A stretch of 64,000 nt of DNA from Thermomicrobiales bacterium (GCA_037045155.1 JBAOIG010000003.1:1-64000); one strand, 5' to 3'. Shown: positions 46,046 through 55,495, numbered from the stretch's first letter. Notes: generated by a model from the letters alone, not told the origin. Made by a program: numbers and translations.

Positions 46046-47485
46046 TCAGACTGCCGAGACTGCCTCGCCGACGTGCTCGTCCGGGAGGTCAGCGAGGGCG
46101 GCAAGCGGGATCGGCCTCAACGGCGGTCGGGCGGTGATCAGTCCGACATCGGTGGGCGTTGCGCCGGCCTTCCGCGCGACATAGGCGCGAACGATCGGCG
46201 AGCAGATGCGACCCTGGCACAATCCCATCCCGCAGCGGGTGCGGCGCTTGATGTCGTTGATCGACAGCGCGCCCTCGGCAATTGCCGTGTCGATTGCCGA
46301 CGCCTGAATCTCTTCGCAGCGGCAGATGATCGTCTCCGGGGTGACGACGTCGGGCAACGCTGCGCCAGGCACGTAGATCGTGTTCAGCACTCTGGCTATA
46401 TCGCGGCGCTGGGCGATATCCTGGCGCAGCGAGGCGGCCTGGGCGGTATAGGAACGCTCGCTCAGCAGGCCGAGGTCGTGGGCGGCGCTCAGGCCGGCCA
46501 GCGCCCCGGTCGATTCGGCCAGGTCGGCCCCGCCGATCCCGGCCAGCTGCCCGGCAACGTAGATGCCTGGCTGGCTGGCGCGCATGCCGTCATCGTGGAC
46601 GACGTGCCATCCTCCACGATCTTCCTCCCATGCCGTCTCGCATTCGGCCATCCTGGCGATCTCTGTGAGGGCCTCGAAGCCGAAATGGATGCAGAGGGTA
46701 TCGACGGCAACAGTGCGCTGCGTGTCCGGCAGCACCTGCCAGTCGGCATCAGCCCTGGCGAAGGTAACCTCTTCGACCTGGCCATCGCCGCGGGCAGCGG
46801 TGACGACGTGGCCGGAATAGATCGGGATGTCGTGCTGGGCGAGGACGCGGCGATAGTCCCACGCTTCCTTGACGCGACGCATCTGGCCCCAGAAATGGTG
46901 GAGGTGGCGCAGTGGCGCGGTCGCCTGGCTGCCTTCGACGACGCCAACAACCTGACCGCCGGCCTCGGCAATCTCTCCCGCAACGGCGAGCAGCAATGGC
47001 CCTGTGCCAGCGACGAGGAAGCGTCGGCCCGGCAGGACACCGTCCTTGCTCAGCAGTGACTGGACTCCGCCGGCCATGATGACGCCGGGAAGCGTCCAGC
47101 CGGGGAAGGCCGCTGCGCGTTCCATCGCGCCGCCGGCGAGGACGACGGCGTCTGGCGAGAGAATGTCAGCGGTGTCGCCGCGTAGCGTCGCCACCTGGCT
47201 GGGCTGGAACAGCCCCCAGGCAAGCGTGTCGGTCTGCAACGTGAAGCGGTCGCCATGCAGTGCGGCGAGACGATCCTGGCCCTTCTCGACGCGCTCGTCG
47301 AGATCGCGTCCGCGCGAGATGTTGCGCGCCGCCGACCGCTGCTTGTAGTACTGGCCGCCGACGGCCGGCATCTCATCGATCAGCGTTACTCGCGCACCCT
47401 GTTCGAGAAGCATCGTTGCGGCGGCGATCCCGGCCGGGCCGGCGCCGACGACGACAATCGCGGGGGTGCTGGCTCCGTCGCTCAT
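46046..47485 (-). CDS. FAD-dependent amine/opine dehydrogenase alpha subunit with C-terminal BFD-like [2Fe-2S] domain
   Basis: 479 residues; the ATG at 47485 overlaps the stop of the upstream subunit by four bases. Rossmann motif GAGPAGIAAATMLLEQGARV is near the N-terminus, followed by GGQYYKQ and a second nucleotide-binding motif VAGTGPLLLAVAGEIAEAGG. The C-terminus has CRCEEI and RCGMGLCQGRIC, the BFD-type cluster cysteines. This architecture matches HcnB and the alpha subunit of D-hydroxyproline or D-nopaline-type dehydrogenases. The third subunit (beta, a DAO-type oxidase) is not adjacent. Confidence 0.85.
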   Translation of the reverse strand: MSDGASTPAIVVVGAGPAGIAAATMLLEQGARVTLIDEMPAVGGQYYKQRSAARNISRGRDLDERVEKGQDRLAALHGDRFTLQTDTLAWGLFQPSQVATLRGDTADILSPDAVVLAGGAMERAAAFPGWTLPGVIMAGGVQSLLSKDGVLPGRRFLVAGTGPLLLAVAGEIAEAGGQVVGVVEGSQATAPLRHLHHFWGQMRRVKEAWDYRRVLAQHDIPIYSGHVVTAARGDGQVEEVTFARADADWQVLPDTQRTVAVDTLCIHFGFEALTEIARMAECETAWEEDRGGWHVVHDDGMRASQPGIYVAGQLAGIGGADLAESTGALAGLSAAHDLGLLSERSYTAQAASLRQDIAQRRDIARVLNTIYVPGAALPDVVTPETIICRCEEIQASAIDTAIAEGALSINDIKRRTRCGMGLCQGRICSPIVRAYVARKAGATPTDVGLITARPPLRPIPLAALADLPDEHVGEAVSAV

Positions 47486-47799
47486 GCGATCTCTCCTTCG
47501 GGGCCCCAGGCATACGGCCGGTTGGGCTCGACCACGAGCCCCGCAGATGCCGGAGTGACACAGGCGCGGCAGCTCGGTGTGCCATTCACCGTCACCAGAC
47601 AGTCGAAGCACATCCCGATTCCACAGAGCATCCCGCGCGGCTGACCGCCGGAGGTCTCGCGCAGCGTCCGAACGCCGCGCGCGAGCAACGCGCCAAGGAT
47701 CGTCTCGCCCGGATAGGCGGTGACGTCTTCGCCCTCCCACTTGAACGTGAACGCTTCGCCACGGGCGACTCGTTGCCCGCGCAACTCCTCGATTCGCAT
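47482..47799 (-). CDS. [2Fe-2S]-binding subunit (HcnA/gamma type)
   Basis: 105 residues from the ATG at 47799. The ferredoxin-like body has AYPGETILGALLARGVR and the cluster motif CGIGMCFDC followed by CRAC. In the HcnABC and hydroxyproline-dehydrogenase complexes such a subunit accepts electrons from the FAD subunit encoded by the next gene, with which it overlaps by four bases. Confidence 0.85.
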   Translation of the reverse strand: MRIEELRGQRVARGEAFTFKWEGEDVTAYPGETILGALLARGVRTLRETSGGQPRGMLCGIGMCFDCLVTVNGTPSCRACVTPASAGLVVEPNRPYAWGPEGEIA

Positions 47800-47917
47800 C
47801 GGCCGTCCCTTTCACATCAGTGCCTGATGCATTATCCGGCATCCTGGCTGGGCACGCTACGCCATGTCGCATACTATCGTCTCTCAGCAATCCGTGGATG
47901 ATGAAGGAGGGTGCTGG

Positions 47918-48337
47918 ATGGCAACGCTGCGATACGTCGAGGAGGATGACGCCGACGAGCGCGTGAGCGCCGCCTATGACGACATCAAGGCCGGCTTCGG
48001 CAACGGACAGGTGCCAAACGTCTATAAGGTCCTGGGCAACAACGCGACCATCCTCGAGGCTGCGGTCGAGCATCGCCATCGAGTGATGGAAGAAGGCACA
48101 CTCGACTCGACGGCGAAAGAGCTCCTCGCCTGGGCCACAGTGACGCTACTGAACAATCGCTTCGGCATCCAGATCCACACCGCCCGCCTGAAGCGGCTCG
48201 GCTTCAGCGACGCCGAGGTGCTGGAGGCGCTGGGCGTGCTCCAGTACTTCGCTGGCATCTCAGTCGTCATCAACGGCCTCGACATGGGCGACGACGTGAA
48301 CGAGGACATCAAGCGATTTCTCAAGAACGAAGAATGA
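47918..48337 (+). CDS. Carboxymuconolactone decarboxylase/AhpD-like protein (no CxxC)
   Basis: 139 residues; the ATG at 47918 has AAGGAGGG before it. The helical fold of the CMD family shows in PNVYKVLGNNATILEAAVEH and in AKELLAWATVTLLNNRFGIQIHTARLKRLGF, but the redox pair CxxC of AhpD is missing (LLNNRFGIQIHT takes its place), so peroxidase activity is unlikely. It is divergent from the [2Fe-2S] subunit gene. Confidence 0.7.
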   Translation: MATLRYVEEDDADERVSAAYDDIKAGFGNGQVPNVYKVLGNNATILEAAVEHRHRVMEEGTLDSTAKELLAWATVTLLNNRFGIQIHTARLKRLGFSDAEVLEALGVLQYFAGISVVINGLDMGDDVNEDIKRFLKNEE

Positions 48338-48428
48338 GGGACGGGGCACGGGGCACGGGGCACGGGGGTGGCGCGTGCGAGTTTCATCCCCCATCCCTCA
48401 TCCCTGACGTCGTTCGAAAGGCGAGGAT

Positions 48429-49460
48429 ATGACGACGAAAACGCCGCCGATCGAGCCACTGGCCCTCGATGGAGACCGGATTACGATCATCGACCAGACG
48501 CTGCTGCCCGGGGAGGAGCGGCGGGTGACGGTCGGCACAATCGAGGAGATGCACGAGTCGATTCGTAGCTTGCGGGTGCGCGGCGCGCCGGCCATCGGCA
48601 TCGCGGCAGCGTTCGGGCTGGATATCGCGGCGCGGGCGTCGCTGGCGACCGAGCGCGCTGCGTTCCTCGCCGATCTCGATGCGGCGCGGGTCTACCTCGC
48701 GTCCTCCCGGCCGACGGCGGTGAATCTGTTCTGGGCGCTCGACCGGGTCTGGGCGCGGGTGTCGAACGAGCAGGGGGATGTGACCACGCTGCGGGCGGCA
48801 GTGCGCGCGGAGGCGCTCGCGATCCTGGAGGATGACCGCGCGGCCGGCCGGGCAATCGGCGAATACGGCGCGGCACTATTGACCGACGGCGCAGTGCTGA
48901 CACATTGCAACGCCGGCGGGCTGGCGACTTCAGGCTACGGCACGGCGCTCGCGCCGATCTATCTCGCTCACGAGCAGGGAAAGGCGATCGCAGTCTTTGC
49001 CGACGAGACGCGGCCACTGCTGCAGGGAGCGCGGCTGACTGCATGGGAGATGGCGCGGGCGGGCGTGCCGGTGACAGTGATCGGCGACGGGATGGCGGCG
49101 ACCGTCCTGGCGCGTGGCGATGCGCAGGCGGTAATCGTCGGGGCGGACCGGGTGGCGGCGAATGGGGACTTTGCCAACAAGATCGGGACGCTCGGTCTGG
49201 CAATCATTGCCCACGAGCTGAGCGTTCCGTTCTACGTCGCGATGCCACTCTCGACGGTCGACCCCACGATCGCCAGTGGCGCTGAGATCCCGATCGAGGT
49301 GCGCGGGGAGGACGAGCTGCGCGTCTTCAATGGCCGCGCGATCGTCCCTGCCGCAGCTGGAGTCTATAACCCTGCCTTCGATATTACCCCCCACCGCTAT
49401 GTCACTGCCTTCATCACCGAGCGGGGCGTTGTCTCCCCGCCGTATTTGTTCGGGATCTGA
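48429..49460 (+). CDS. mtnA: S-methyl-5-thioribose-1-phosphate isomerase
   Basis: 343 residues; ATG at 48429. The family signatures are VRGAPAIGIAAAFG, the catalytic Cys160 in THCNAGGLATSGYGTALAP and Asp240 in GADRVAANGDFANKIGT. The enzyme converts methylthioribose-1-phosphate to methylthioribulose-1-phosphate in methionine salvage. The other salvage genes are not in this window. The 90 bases upstream contain a small GGGGCAC repeat. Confidence 0.93.
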   Translation: MTTKTPPIEPLALDGDRITIIDQTLLPGEERRVTVGTIEEMHESIRSLRVRGAPAIGIAAAFGLDIAARASLATERAAFLADLDAARVYLASSRPTAVNLFWALDRVWARVSNEQGDVTTLRAAVRAEALAILEDDRAAGRAIGEYGAALLTDGAVLTHCNAGGLATSGYGTALAPIYLAHEQGKAIAVFADETRPLLQGARLTAWEMARAGVPVTVIGDGMAATVLARGDAQAVIVGADRVAANGDFANKIGTLGLAIIAHELSVPFYVAMPLSTVDPTIASGAEIPIEVRGEDELRVFNGRAIVPAAAGVYNPAFDITPHRYVTAFITERGVVSPPYLFGI

Positions 49461-49555
49461 CAGCCGCAGATAGTGCGTGTACTCGGCCCACACGAGGAGT
49501 CGCGAGCGGTGGGGTTTTTGCAACCAAGCATCATTGCTGTGACATGCTGAAATTC

Positions 49556-49585
49556 TTGACTCGTTCTGGGCCGGCGGGCTATACT
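49556..49585 (+). promoter_or_regulatory. Strong promoter for the large secreted protein
   Basis: TTGACT (49,556-49,561), an 18-base spacer and TATACT (49,580-49,585), each five of six to consensus. The start would be near 49,592, leaving a 5' leader of about 150 bases before the ATG at 49740, ending in a purine-rich AGGGGTGG. The space between 49,461 and 49,739 holds no other gene. Confidence 0.75.
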
Positions 49586-49739
49586 ACGAACAGACAACAC
49601 ACAGGATACCCAGGGCTGATTGACGGGAGGGATACCAGCAATCAGAAATGGCCGTCGCGCCATCGATTGTGCGCGGGGATGCGGTGGCCAGGGGGATCAG
49701 AGCGCGCAAGCTTGTGACAACTGATTAGGGGTGGATGTG

Positions 49740-52700
49740 ATGAGGAAGCCCTCGCGGTTTCTTCGTATTCTTGCCACGCTGGGCATGCTGGCGGGGTTGT
49801 TGGCCGTCCTGGGGGGGACGCCAGCCGCCGCGGCCGCTCCGAGTCCTGGTTGGGACCCGGGCGTCGCGCCAGGCAACCTGTTCTTTTCCATTGGTGGGGC
49901 TCAGGAGGTCTATTTCCCGTGGGTCTACAACAACGACAGCTTCGGCCTGGGTGAGGCGAACGGATCGGTCACGGTCCAGAACCTGACGCATGTCGATGGC
50001 TATGTCTTCTTCTACGTCGGTGATGGCGACGGCTGGACATACACCTCGTATGCCAACCTGGCCGGCGGCGCGTCGAAGACCTTCTCGGCCGCCTCCATCG
50101 GAGTCCCGGCCCCGGGCGCTCCGGTCATGGCAGCCATCTATGAGGAGAAGATCTCGTACGACGGCACGAAGTACGTTTGCGAAGGCGACTATGGCCACGA
50201 CATCAATGGAGACGGCGACTTCAACGACTGCGACTACATCGCGGTGCGGAAGAACGTGCTCGTCCCGCTGTGGGCTGCTGGCCTGGTCAAGTCGGCGGTG
50301 GCCGGCGCGGGCCTTCCATACACCACATCGGCGGACAGCTCGGTCTCGGGGTACAACGGCCTGAGCGGCGCAGAGGTCGAGCTCGACCGCAACGATGATC
50401 TGGCCGACGGTGTTTACATTCCGATCGTCCAGACTAACGACGGTCCGGGCGGCGCGTGGGACACCCGGGTGACCGTCGCCAACCTCGGTGACAATGCCAA
50501 CGCAGGGGTGACGCTGCGCTTCTTCCCGAACAACGGGGATGGCTCTGGCTCGCTGCAGACCGGTTGGCAGGAGAACGTGCTGATCAGTGTCGGCGCGGTC
50601 TACCAGCTCACCCTGTCTGACCTCGTCCCAACGGGTTGGACCGGCTCTGTCCACATCTATTCGGATGACAGAATCGGGGCGATCGCCGATCGTTACAAGG
50701 TCGGCACCAACATGTGGCTGACCAATATCGGCAGCCAGGCCAGCTTCGAGGTCCAGCCAGGCGCATATTGTGGCGAGGGTGGCTGCGGCGTCGATATCAA
50801 TGGCGGCCTGTGGTACCCGTTTGCCGGCCAGTACGTGCTGTTCGCGCCGCTGGTGTACATGGACTACAACGGCTGGAACACCGGCTTCTCGGTCGCGAAC
50901 CTGGTTAGCGCCGATAACAACATCAACATCCAGTACGTCCACAACGGCAATGCCATCCAGGTGCTGACGCAGCGGTTGTCGGCGCACGGGATGATCACGG
51001 CGTACCGGCCGAGCCAGCCGGACCAGGACCAGAACCAGCAGAACGTGATGTTCGACCAGGTTGCTGGGGCGCTGATCCTGTCGGACGCGCCAGTGGCGGT
51101 GGCGGTCGACGCCGTCAAGTACTTCGGGAACGACAACAACGTTGGCCAGGCGATGACGTACAACGCCACTGCTGCGCTGAGCACCGCCCAGGCGATGCCG
51201 CTGGTGCAGAAGGGCAACCCGGCGACGGGCATGGGGGCGACCTCGGGCCTGGCGCTATTGAATCCGCTGCCGCTCCCGAACTCGATGGCGGTGACCTGGC
51301 TGAACCAGTCGGGGTACAACGCGGCGAACTTCGGGACATCGACGATCATCGTGCCGGCGCAGTCGATCGGGATTGCGTACACGATGACGCAGCACAACCT
51401 GCCGAACGGGTACTACGGGTCGGCGGTGGTGCACGCGAACCTGCCGTTCACGATGGTCTCGGCGAACGTCGATTACCAGGTGCAGGGTGATGGCTCGGTG
51501 ATCTGGAACGGGTACAACCCGTGTGGATTGTTCCGGGCGTACCAGGAAGACTGTGTCTGGGGTTGGCCGGAACAGCCGGGCCTCGCGACACTGACCAAGA
51601 TCGTCGTCGACAAGGAAGGCAATCCGATCGCGGGTGTCAAGGTCACCTTCGACGGCCAGGATGTCAACGGCGACCTCCAGAACGGCGAGGGCTACACCGA
51701 TGCCGATGGCATCGTCAGCTGGAGTAGCCTGGTGGCCGGAACCTACAACATCAACGTCGTCGGCGCGCCGGCCGGCTACATGTTCGGCCCCGATTCGGAC
51801 CTGAGTGACACGAAGATCCTCCTGATCGAGGGCGCCAGTGTTACTAAGACCAACATCGTCACGCTGATCCGCCTCACTGCGACGATCACCAAGACCGTCG
51901 TCAGCCAGCCGGAGAACGGCTACCCGATGGTCGGGATGACGGTCGCGGTCTACGCGGCAGCCAGCTGCCCGGCGCTCGGCTCTACCGTCGCTGACACCTC
52001 CGGCGCGTTGGCGTCCGGCACGACCGGCGATAACGGGCAGGTCGAGCTGACCTTCGACGTTTCCGTAGGCGGCACGGCGGTCTGCGTCGTCGTCATCAAC
52101 GGGTCCGGCAAGGTCGTCTCGGTCGACAGTAGTCTGACCTATGGGCCGGCCGCGACCGACGAGATCACGAACGTCGTCGCGGCGACAGCGACGATCACGA
52201 AGACTGTTGTGCGCCCCGGCCCTGCGGATGGCGCGGATATCCCGATCGAGGGCGTGGCGGTCGCGTTGTACGGCGGCGGGTCGTGCCCGGCGGTGGGCGC
52301 GACGGCTGGCACGACGGGACGCCTGACCAGCGGGACGACTGATGCCAACGGCGAAGTCGCGCTGACGATCGACGTTGCGACGACGGGCGCGTCGGTGTGC
52401 CTGGTCGTGCTCGACGCGAACAACAAGGTTGTCGTCCTCGACTCCCCTATCGACATGCTCTATCCGGGCGACACGGTCGAGATCACCAATGAGATCGAGA
52501 CAACGCTGGATATCTGGGTCACGGCCGGGTTTACGGTTTTGAATCAGGTTGCGATCTACGTGTTCACTGGCGCTTGCCCGGCAAGCCCGGGGACGACCGG
52601 AGCGTACTGGAGCCAGGCGCTCCAGACGACATATCTAACCATCCCCCTTCTCAGACCCGCGCAGTTCCACCTCTCGTTTCCTCCAGGCCCGTTCTGCGTA

Positions 52701-52853
52701 GCCGTTGACGCCTACTACAACGGCAGCATCAACACCTGGAGTGGCGGCACGATCCTGCTTGGCGATCCGGAGGAAATCGGCCTCGCGGGCTCTGACGTGG
52801 TGGTCGCGCCTCGACTATTCAGCCCGTACGCGGCGATCACGATCCAGCCATAA
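49740..52853 (+). CDS. Large secreted beta-rich surface protein with C-terminal Cna-B/SpaA-like repeats
   Basis: 1037 residues; the ATG at 49740 (preceded by an in-frame GTG at 49731) gives a signal peptide (FLRILATLGMLAGLLAVLGG). The first 600 residues repeat the fold of the 37095 gene: YFPWVYNNDSFG, VQNLTHVDGYVFFYV, VTVANLGDNANAG, NGWNTGFSVANL and DYQVQGDGSVIWNGY. From about 615 there are three related modules starting TLTKIVVDKEGNPIAGVKVTF, ATITKTVVSQPENGYPM and ATITKTVVRPGPADGAD, Cna-B/prealbumin-like beta sandwiches. A spacing of about 100 residues fits. No sorting signal or membrane anchor is seen at the end. Function unknown; cell-surface location is inference. Confidence 0.6.
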   Translation: MRKPSRFLRILATLGMLAGLLAVLGGTPAAAAAPSPGWDPGVAPGNLFFSIGGAQEVYFPWVYNNDSFGLGEANGSVTVQNLTHVDGYVFFYVGDGDGWTYTSYANLAGGASKTFSAASIGVPAPGAPVMAAIYEEKISYDGTKYVCEGDYGHDINGDGDFNDCDYIAVRKNVLVPLWAAGLVKSAVAGAGLPYTTSADSSVSGYNGLSGAEVELDRNDDLADGVYIPIVQTNDGPGGAWDTRVTVANLGDNANAGVTLRFFPNNGDGSGSLQTGWQENVLISVGAVYQLTLSDLVPTGWTGSVHIYSDDRIGAIADRYKVGTNMWLTNIGSQASFEVQPGAYCGEGGCGVDINGGLWYPFAGQYVLFAPLVYMDYNGWNTGFSVANLVSADNNINIQYVHNGNAIQVLTQRLSAHGMITAYRPSQPDQDQNQQNVMFDQVAGALILSDAPVAVAVDAVKYFGNDNNVGQAMTYNATAALSTAQAMPLVQKGNPATGMGATSGLALLNPLPLPNSMAVTWLNQSGYNAANFGTSTIIVPAQSIGIAYTMTQHNLPNGYYGSAVVHANLPFTMVSANVDYQVQGDGSVIWNGYNPCGLFRAYQEDCVWGWPEQPGLATLTKIVVDKEGNPIAGVKVTFDGQDVNGDLQNGEGYTDADGIVSWSSLVAGTYNINVVGAPAGYMFGPDSDLSDTKILLIEGASVTKTNIVTLIRLTATITKTVVSQPENGYPMVGMTVAVYAAASCPALGSTVADTSGALASGTTGDNGQVELTFDVSVGGTAVCVVVINGSGKVVSVDSSLTYGPAATDEITNVVAATATITKTVVRPGPADGADIPIEGVAVALYGGGSCPAVGATAGTTGRLTSGTTDANGEVALTIDVATTGASVCLVVLDANNKVVVLDSPIDMLYPGDTVEITNEIETTLDIWVTAGFTVLNQVAIYVFTGACPASPGTTGAYWSQALQTTYLTIPLLRPAQFHLSFPPGPFCVAVDAYYNGSINTWSGGTILLGDPEEIGLAGSDVVVAPRLFSPYAAITIQP

Positions 52854-52889
52854 GCGCGAGCGCTGGTGCGACAGCCGGACGCTGAGGAC

Positions 52890-52920
52890 GACCCCCGGGA
52901 AACCGGGGGCCGCTTTCTTT
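52890..52920 (+). terminator. Rho-independent terminator after the large surface protein gene
   Basis: CCCCCGG (52,890-52,896) and CCGGGGG (52,901-52,907) form a 7-bp GC stem with a GAAA loop, followed by CCGCTTTCTTTT. It lies about 35 bases after the stop codon. Confidence 0.85.
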
Positions 52921-52980
52921 TGTGCGCGCCGGACGGAGACATCCCGCCCCTTGGCGGTAGCCCGGGGGGCCGTGTGGCCA

Positions 52981-53373
52981 TCATTTCACGACGATCGTGG
53001 CCTCCCAGGTTTTCAGTGGGGCGACACCGGTCTCGAACGAGCGATGGTAGATCAGCCGCAACGTGGTTGTGCCGGCGCTGACGGCCTTGAAGGTGGCAGT
53101 GACTGACCCGCCGGAACCAATCGCCGAGCTCTCTGGCGCGAATTTCCAGTCACCCTCTTGCTGGAGCACCCCGGTGTCGAGATTCTCCGGCTCCCAGGCG
53201 TAGCCGGTCGTCGGGTTGCCATCGAGCTTCACTGTGAATGCCTCGCCGGCCTTGAGCCGGATTGTCGTTCCGGCGTCACTCTCGGTCAGCGCCTTCGAGC
53301 CTCCGGCGCTGCCGCACGCCAGAGCCAGGCCGGCAATGATGATCACCGACGCCAATAGCATCAACACTCGCAT
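52981..53373 (-). CDS. Chagasin-family (I42) cysteine-protease inhibitor, lipoprotein
   Basis: 130 residues; ATG at 53373 after GAGGAGG. A signal with lipobox LALACG begins the chain. The three inhibitor loops of the chagasin fold are visible: NPTTGYAW (loop L2), GSGGSVTATFKAVSAGTTTL, and the loop near YHRSFETG, which corresponds to the RPWE loop in altered form. Chagasins bind papain-type proteases. It is divergent from the binding-protein gene that follows. Confidence 0.82.
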   Translation of the reverse strand: MRVLMLLASVIIIAGLALACGSAGGSKALTESDAGTTIRLKAGEAFTVKLDGNPTTGYAWEPENLDTGVLQQEGDWKFAPESSAIGSGGSVTATFKAVSAGTTTLRLIYHRSFETGVAPLKTWEATIVVK

Positions 53374-53477
53374 CCTGACCCTCCTCACTGACGACTTCCG
53401 CTCATAATCATATGGCGGTATGCTGCCCCCCGCTGTAGATTGACAGCGAAGGCATGGCCAGATCATAGAGGAGGATT

Positions 53478-54638
53478 ATGCGCAGCTCTATTCTTGTGTT
53501 CATCGTGAGCCTCGGGCTGCTTGTCTCGGCCTGTGGCTCATCATCGGACAAGACGCCGACCGCGACGACCGCCGCAGCGACCAGCCCGACGGCCGCCGCG
53601 ACCGCTGTTGAATCGACCGCCACCAGCCCGCCTGCTGGTTCGCCCTCCACGACTGCGCCGTCTGCAACCAGCGTCGCCACGACGCCGGCGAGCACTGCAA
53701 CCCCGGAGAGCGCGGCAGAGCCGACGAAGGTCACGCTGGCGCTCGGCTTCGTGGCGAACGTGCAGTTCGCGCCGTTCTATGTCGCGCTGGATCGGGGCTA
53801 CTACGCCGACGCCGGGTTCGATGTGACGGTGCAGCAGGGACCGAACCCCGACCTGCTCGCCCAGCTCGGCGCTGGCAGCATCGACTTTGCGGTGACAAGT
53901 GGCGATTCGCTCGTCCCAGCGCGGGCAGCAGGTATCCCTGTTCGCTACGTGATGGCCCAATTCCAGAAGTACCCGGTCGGCGCGACGGCGATCGCTGGCA
54001 AGGGCGCGCCGTTGGTGAAGCCCGAGGATCTCAAGGGGCGTCGCGTCGGCGTCTCGCAGCTGAATGGCTCGACCTACTTCGGGTTGCTTGCGCTTCTGCA
54101 GGCCGGCGGCCTGACGCTGGACGACATCCAGCTGGTGACGATTGGCTTCGCCGAGCTCGAAGCGCTGACCCAGGACCGCATCGACGTCGCGATGACCTAC
54201 CTCGTCAATGAGCCAGTCCAGGCCCGGGAGATGGGCTACACGATGGAGGAGCTGGCTGTCTCCGACTTCGTGAACATGGTCTCGACCGGGCTGGTGACGA
54301 GTGACGCGATGATCGAGCAACATCCGGATGTCGTCCAGCGCTTTGTCGAGGCAACGCTCAAGGGCCTGAAGGATTCGCTGGATAACCCCGACGCAGCGTT
54401 CGAGGCGTCGATGAAGCGGATGCCGGAAATCACCGGCGACACCGTGCGGATTCAACGAGCAGTGCTGGAGCAGGCCCAGAAGTGGCAGCAGCCTCCCGCC
54501 GGCCATCCTCTCGGATGGACAGATCCCGAGGCGTGGAAGAACACCCAGGATCTGCTCGTTTCGGTTGGCATCGTCAAGACTCCGGTCGATCTTGACTCTC
54601 TCTACACCAATGCCTTCGTCGAGCAGGCCGCGCGTTAG
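53478..54638 (+). CDS. ABC transporter solute-binding lipoprotein, NMT1/THI5 or SsuA type
   Basis: 386 residues with ATG at 53478 after GAGGAGG. A signal ending LVSACG is followed by a Thr/Ala/Pro linker. The body shows LALGFVANVQFAPFYVALDRGYYADAGFDV, the NMT1-type opening, then LAQLGAGSIDFAVTSGDSLVPA, LKGRRVGVSQLNGSTYFGLLALLQ and EALTQDRIDVAMTYLVNEP. Members import pyrimidine precursors, sulfonates or nitrate; the substrate is not evident. The permease gene overlaps its end. Confidence 0.87.
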   Translation: MRSSILVFIVSLGLLVSACGSSSDKTPTATTAAATSPTAAATAVESTATSPPAGSPSTTAPSATSVATTPASTATPESAAEPTKVTLALGFVANVQFAPFYVALDRGYYADAGFDVTVQQGPNPDLLAQLGAGSIDFAVTSGDSLVPARAAGIPVRYVMAQFQKYPVGATAIAGKGAPLVKPEDLKGRRVGVSQLNGSTYFGLLALLQAGGLTLDDIQLVTIGFAELEALTQDRIDVAMTYLVNEPVQAREMGYTMEELAVSDFVNMVSTGLVTSDAMIEQHPDVVQRFVEATLKGLKDSLDNPDAAFEASMKRMPEITGDTVRIQRAVLEQAQKWQQPPAGHPLGWTDPEAWKNTQDLLVSVGIVKTPVDLDSLYTNAFVEQAAR

Positions 54639-55488
54639 CGGGCCGGCGGAGTCCGACAGTAGCGACAGCCGGAAAGCACCGGCTGTCGCGCTGCCACGGC
54701 CACGCCGCCGGCAGCGGGTTCTCGCCCGCAGATCCCCGAGGAGTAAGCGGCTGCTTCTCTGGTTGCCGGCGGTCGGGGTATTGCTGGCGCTTGGGATCTG
54801 GCAGGTGTTGTGGCTGCGACAGGTCTTTCCGAGCTACATGCTGCCCTCCCCCGCGTCGGTCGCCGACAAGTGGTGGCTCCTCTACCGCAACGGGACGCTC
54901 CTGCATCATGCCGGCGTCACGCTCAGGGAAGCGCTGCTCGGGTTCGCCGTCGCATTCGTTGTTGGCGTTGGCCTGGGCTATCCGCTGGCGCGATTCCATA
55001 CGTTCGACGTGATCTTCGGGCCATACGTCGCTGTCTCCCAGGCGATGCCGGTGATCGCCTTCGCGCCGCTGCTGGTCGTCTGGTTCGGCCTCGGGCTGTT
55101 GCCGAAGGTCATCATCTGCGCCCTGATCGTCTTCTTTCCGATCCTCGTCAACACGGTCGTCGGCCTGCGATCGATCGACCCGTCGCTGATCGAGGCGTCC
55201 TGGAGCATGGGCGCGTCAGATTGGCAGACGTTGCGCTATGTCGAGGTTCCGCTGATGCTGCGACCGCTGCTGGGCGGGATCAAGATGGGGCTGACGCTGT
55301 CGATGACCGGGGCCGTCGTGGGCGAGTTCGTCTCATCGAGCGCCGGGCTGGGATATCTGATGATGCTCGGCCGCACTGCCTACGACATTCCGATGGTCTA
55401 CGTTGCGGCGCTGACAATGGCCACGATCGCCACCATTGGCTATGTCGTCATCAGCCTGCTGGAACGCCTCGTCGACGCGCTGGTCTAG
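54610..55488 (+). CDS. ABC transporter permease, SsuC/ThiX-like
   Basis: 292 residues from the ATG at 54610, which overlaps the upstream gene by 29 bases; the first 60 residues are basic and disordered. Six membrane segments follow. The EAA-type loop is VVGLRSIDPSLIEASWSMGASDWQTLRYVEVPLM and the mid-sequence AVSQAMPVIAFAPLLVVWFG fits the SsuC family. No ATPase gene is next to it; the next gene is on the other strand. Confidence 0.88.
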   Translation: MPSSSRPRVSGPAESDSSDSRKAPAVALPRPRRRQRVLARRSPRSKRLLLWLPAVGVLLALGIWQVLWLRQVFPSYMLPSPASVADKWWLLYRNGTLLHHAGVTLREALLGFAVAFVVGVGLGYPLARFHTFDVIFGPYVAVSQAMPVIAFAPLLVVWFGLGLLPKVIICALIVFFPILVNTVVGLRSIDPSLIEASWSMGASDWQTLRYVEVPLMLRPLLGGIKMGLTLSMTGAVVGEFVSSSAGLGYLMMLGRTAYDIPMVYVAALTMATIATIGYVVISLLERLVDALV

Positions 55489-55495
55489 CCCCAGG

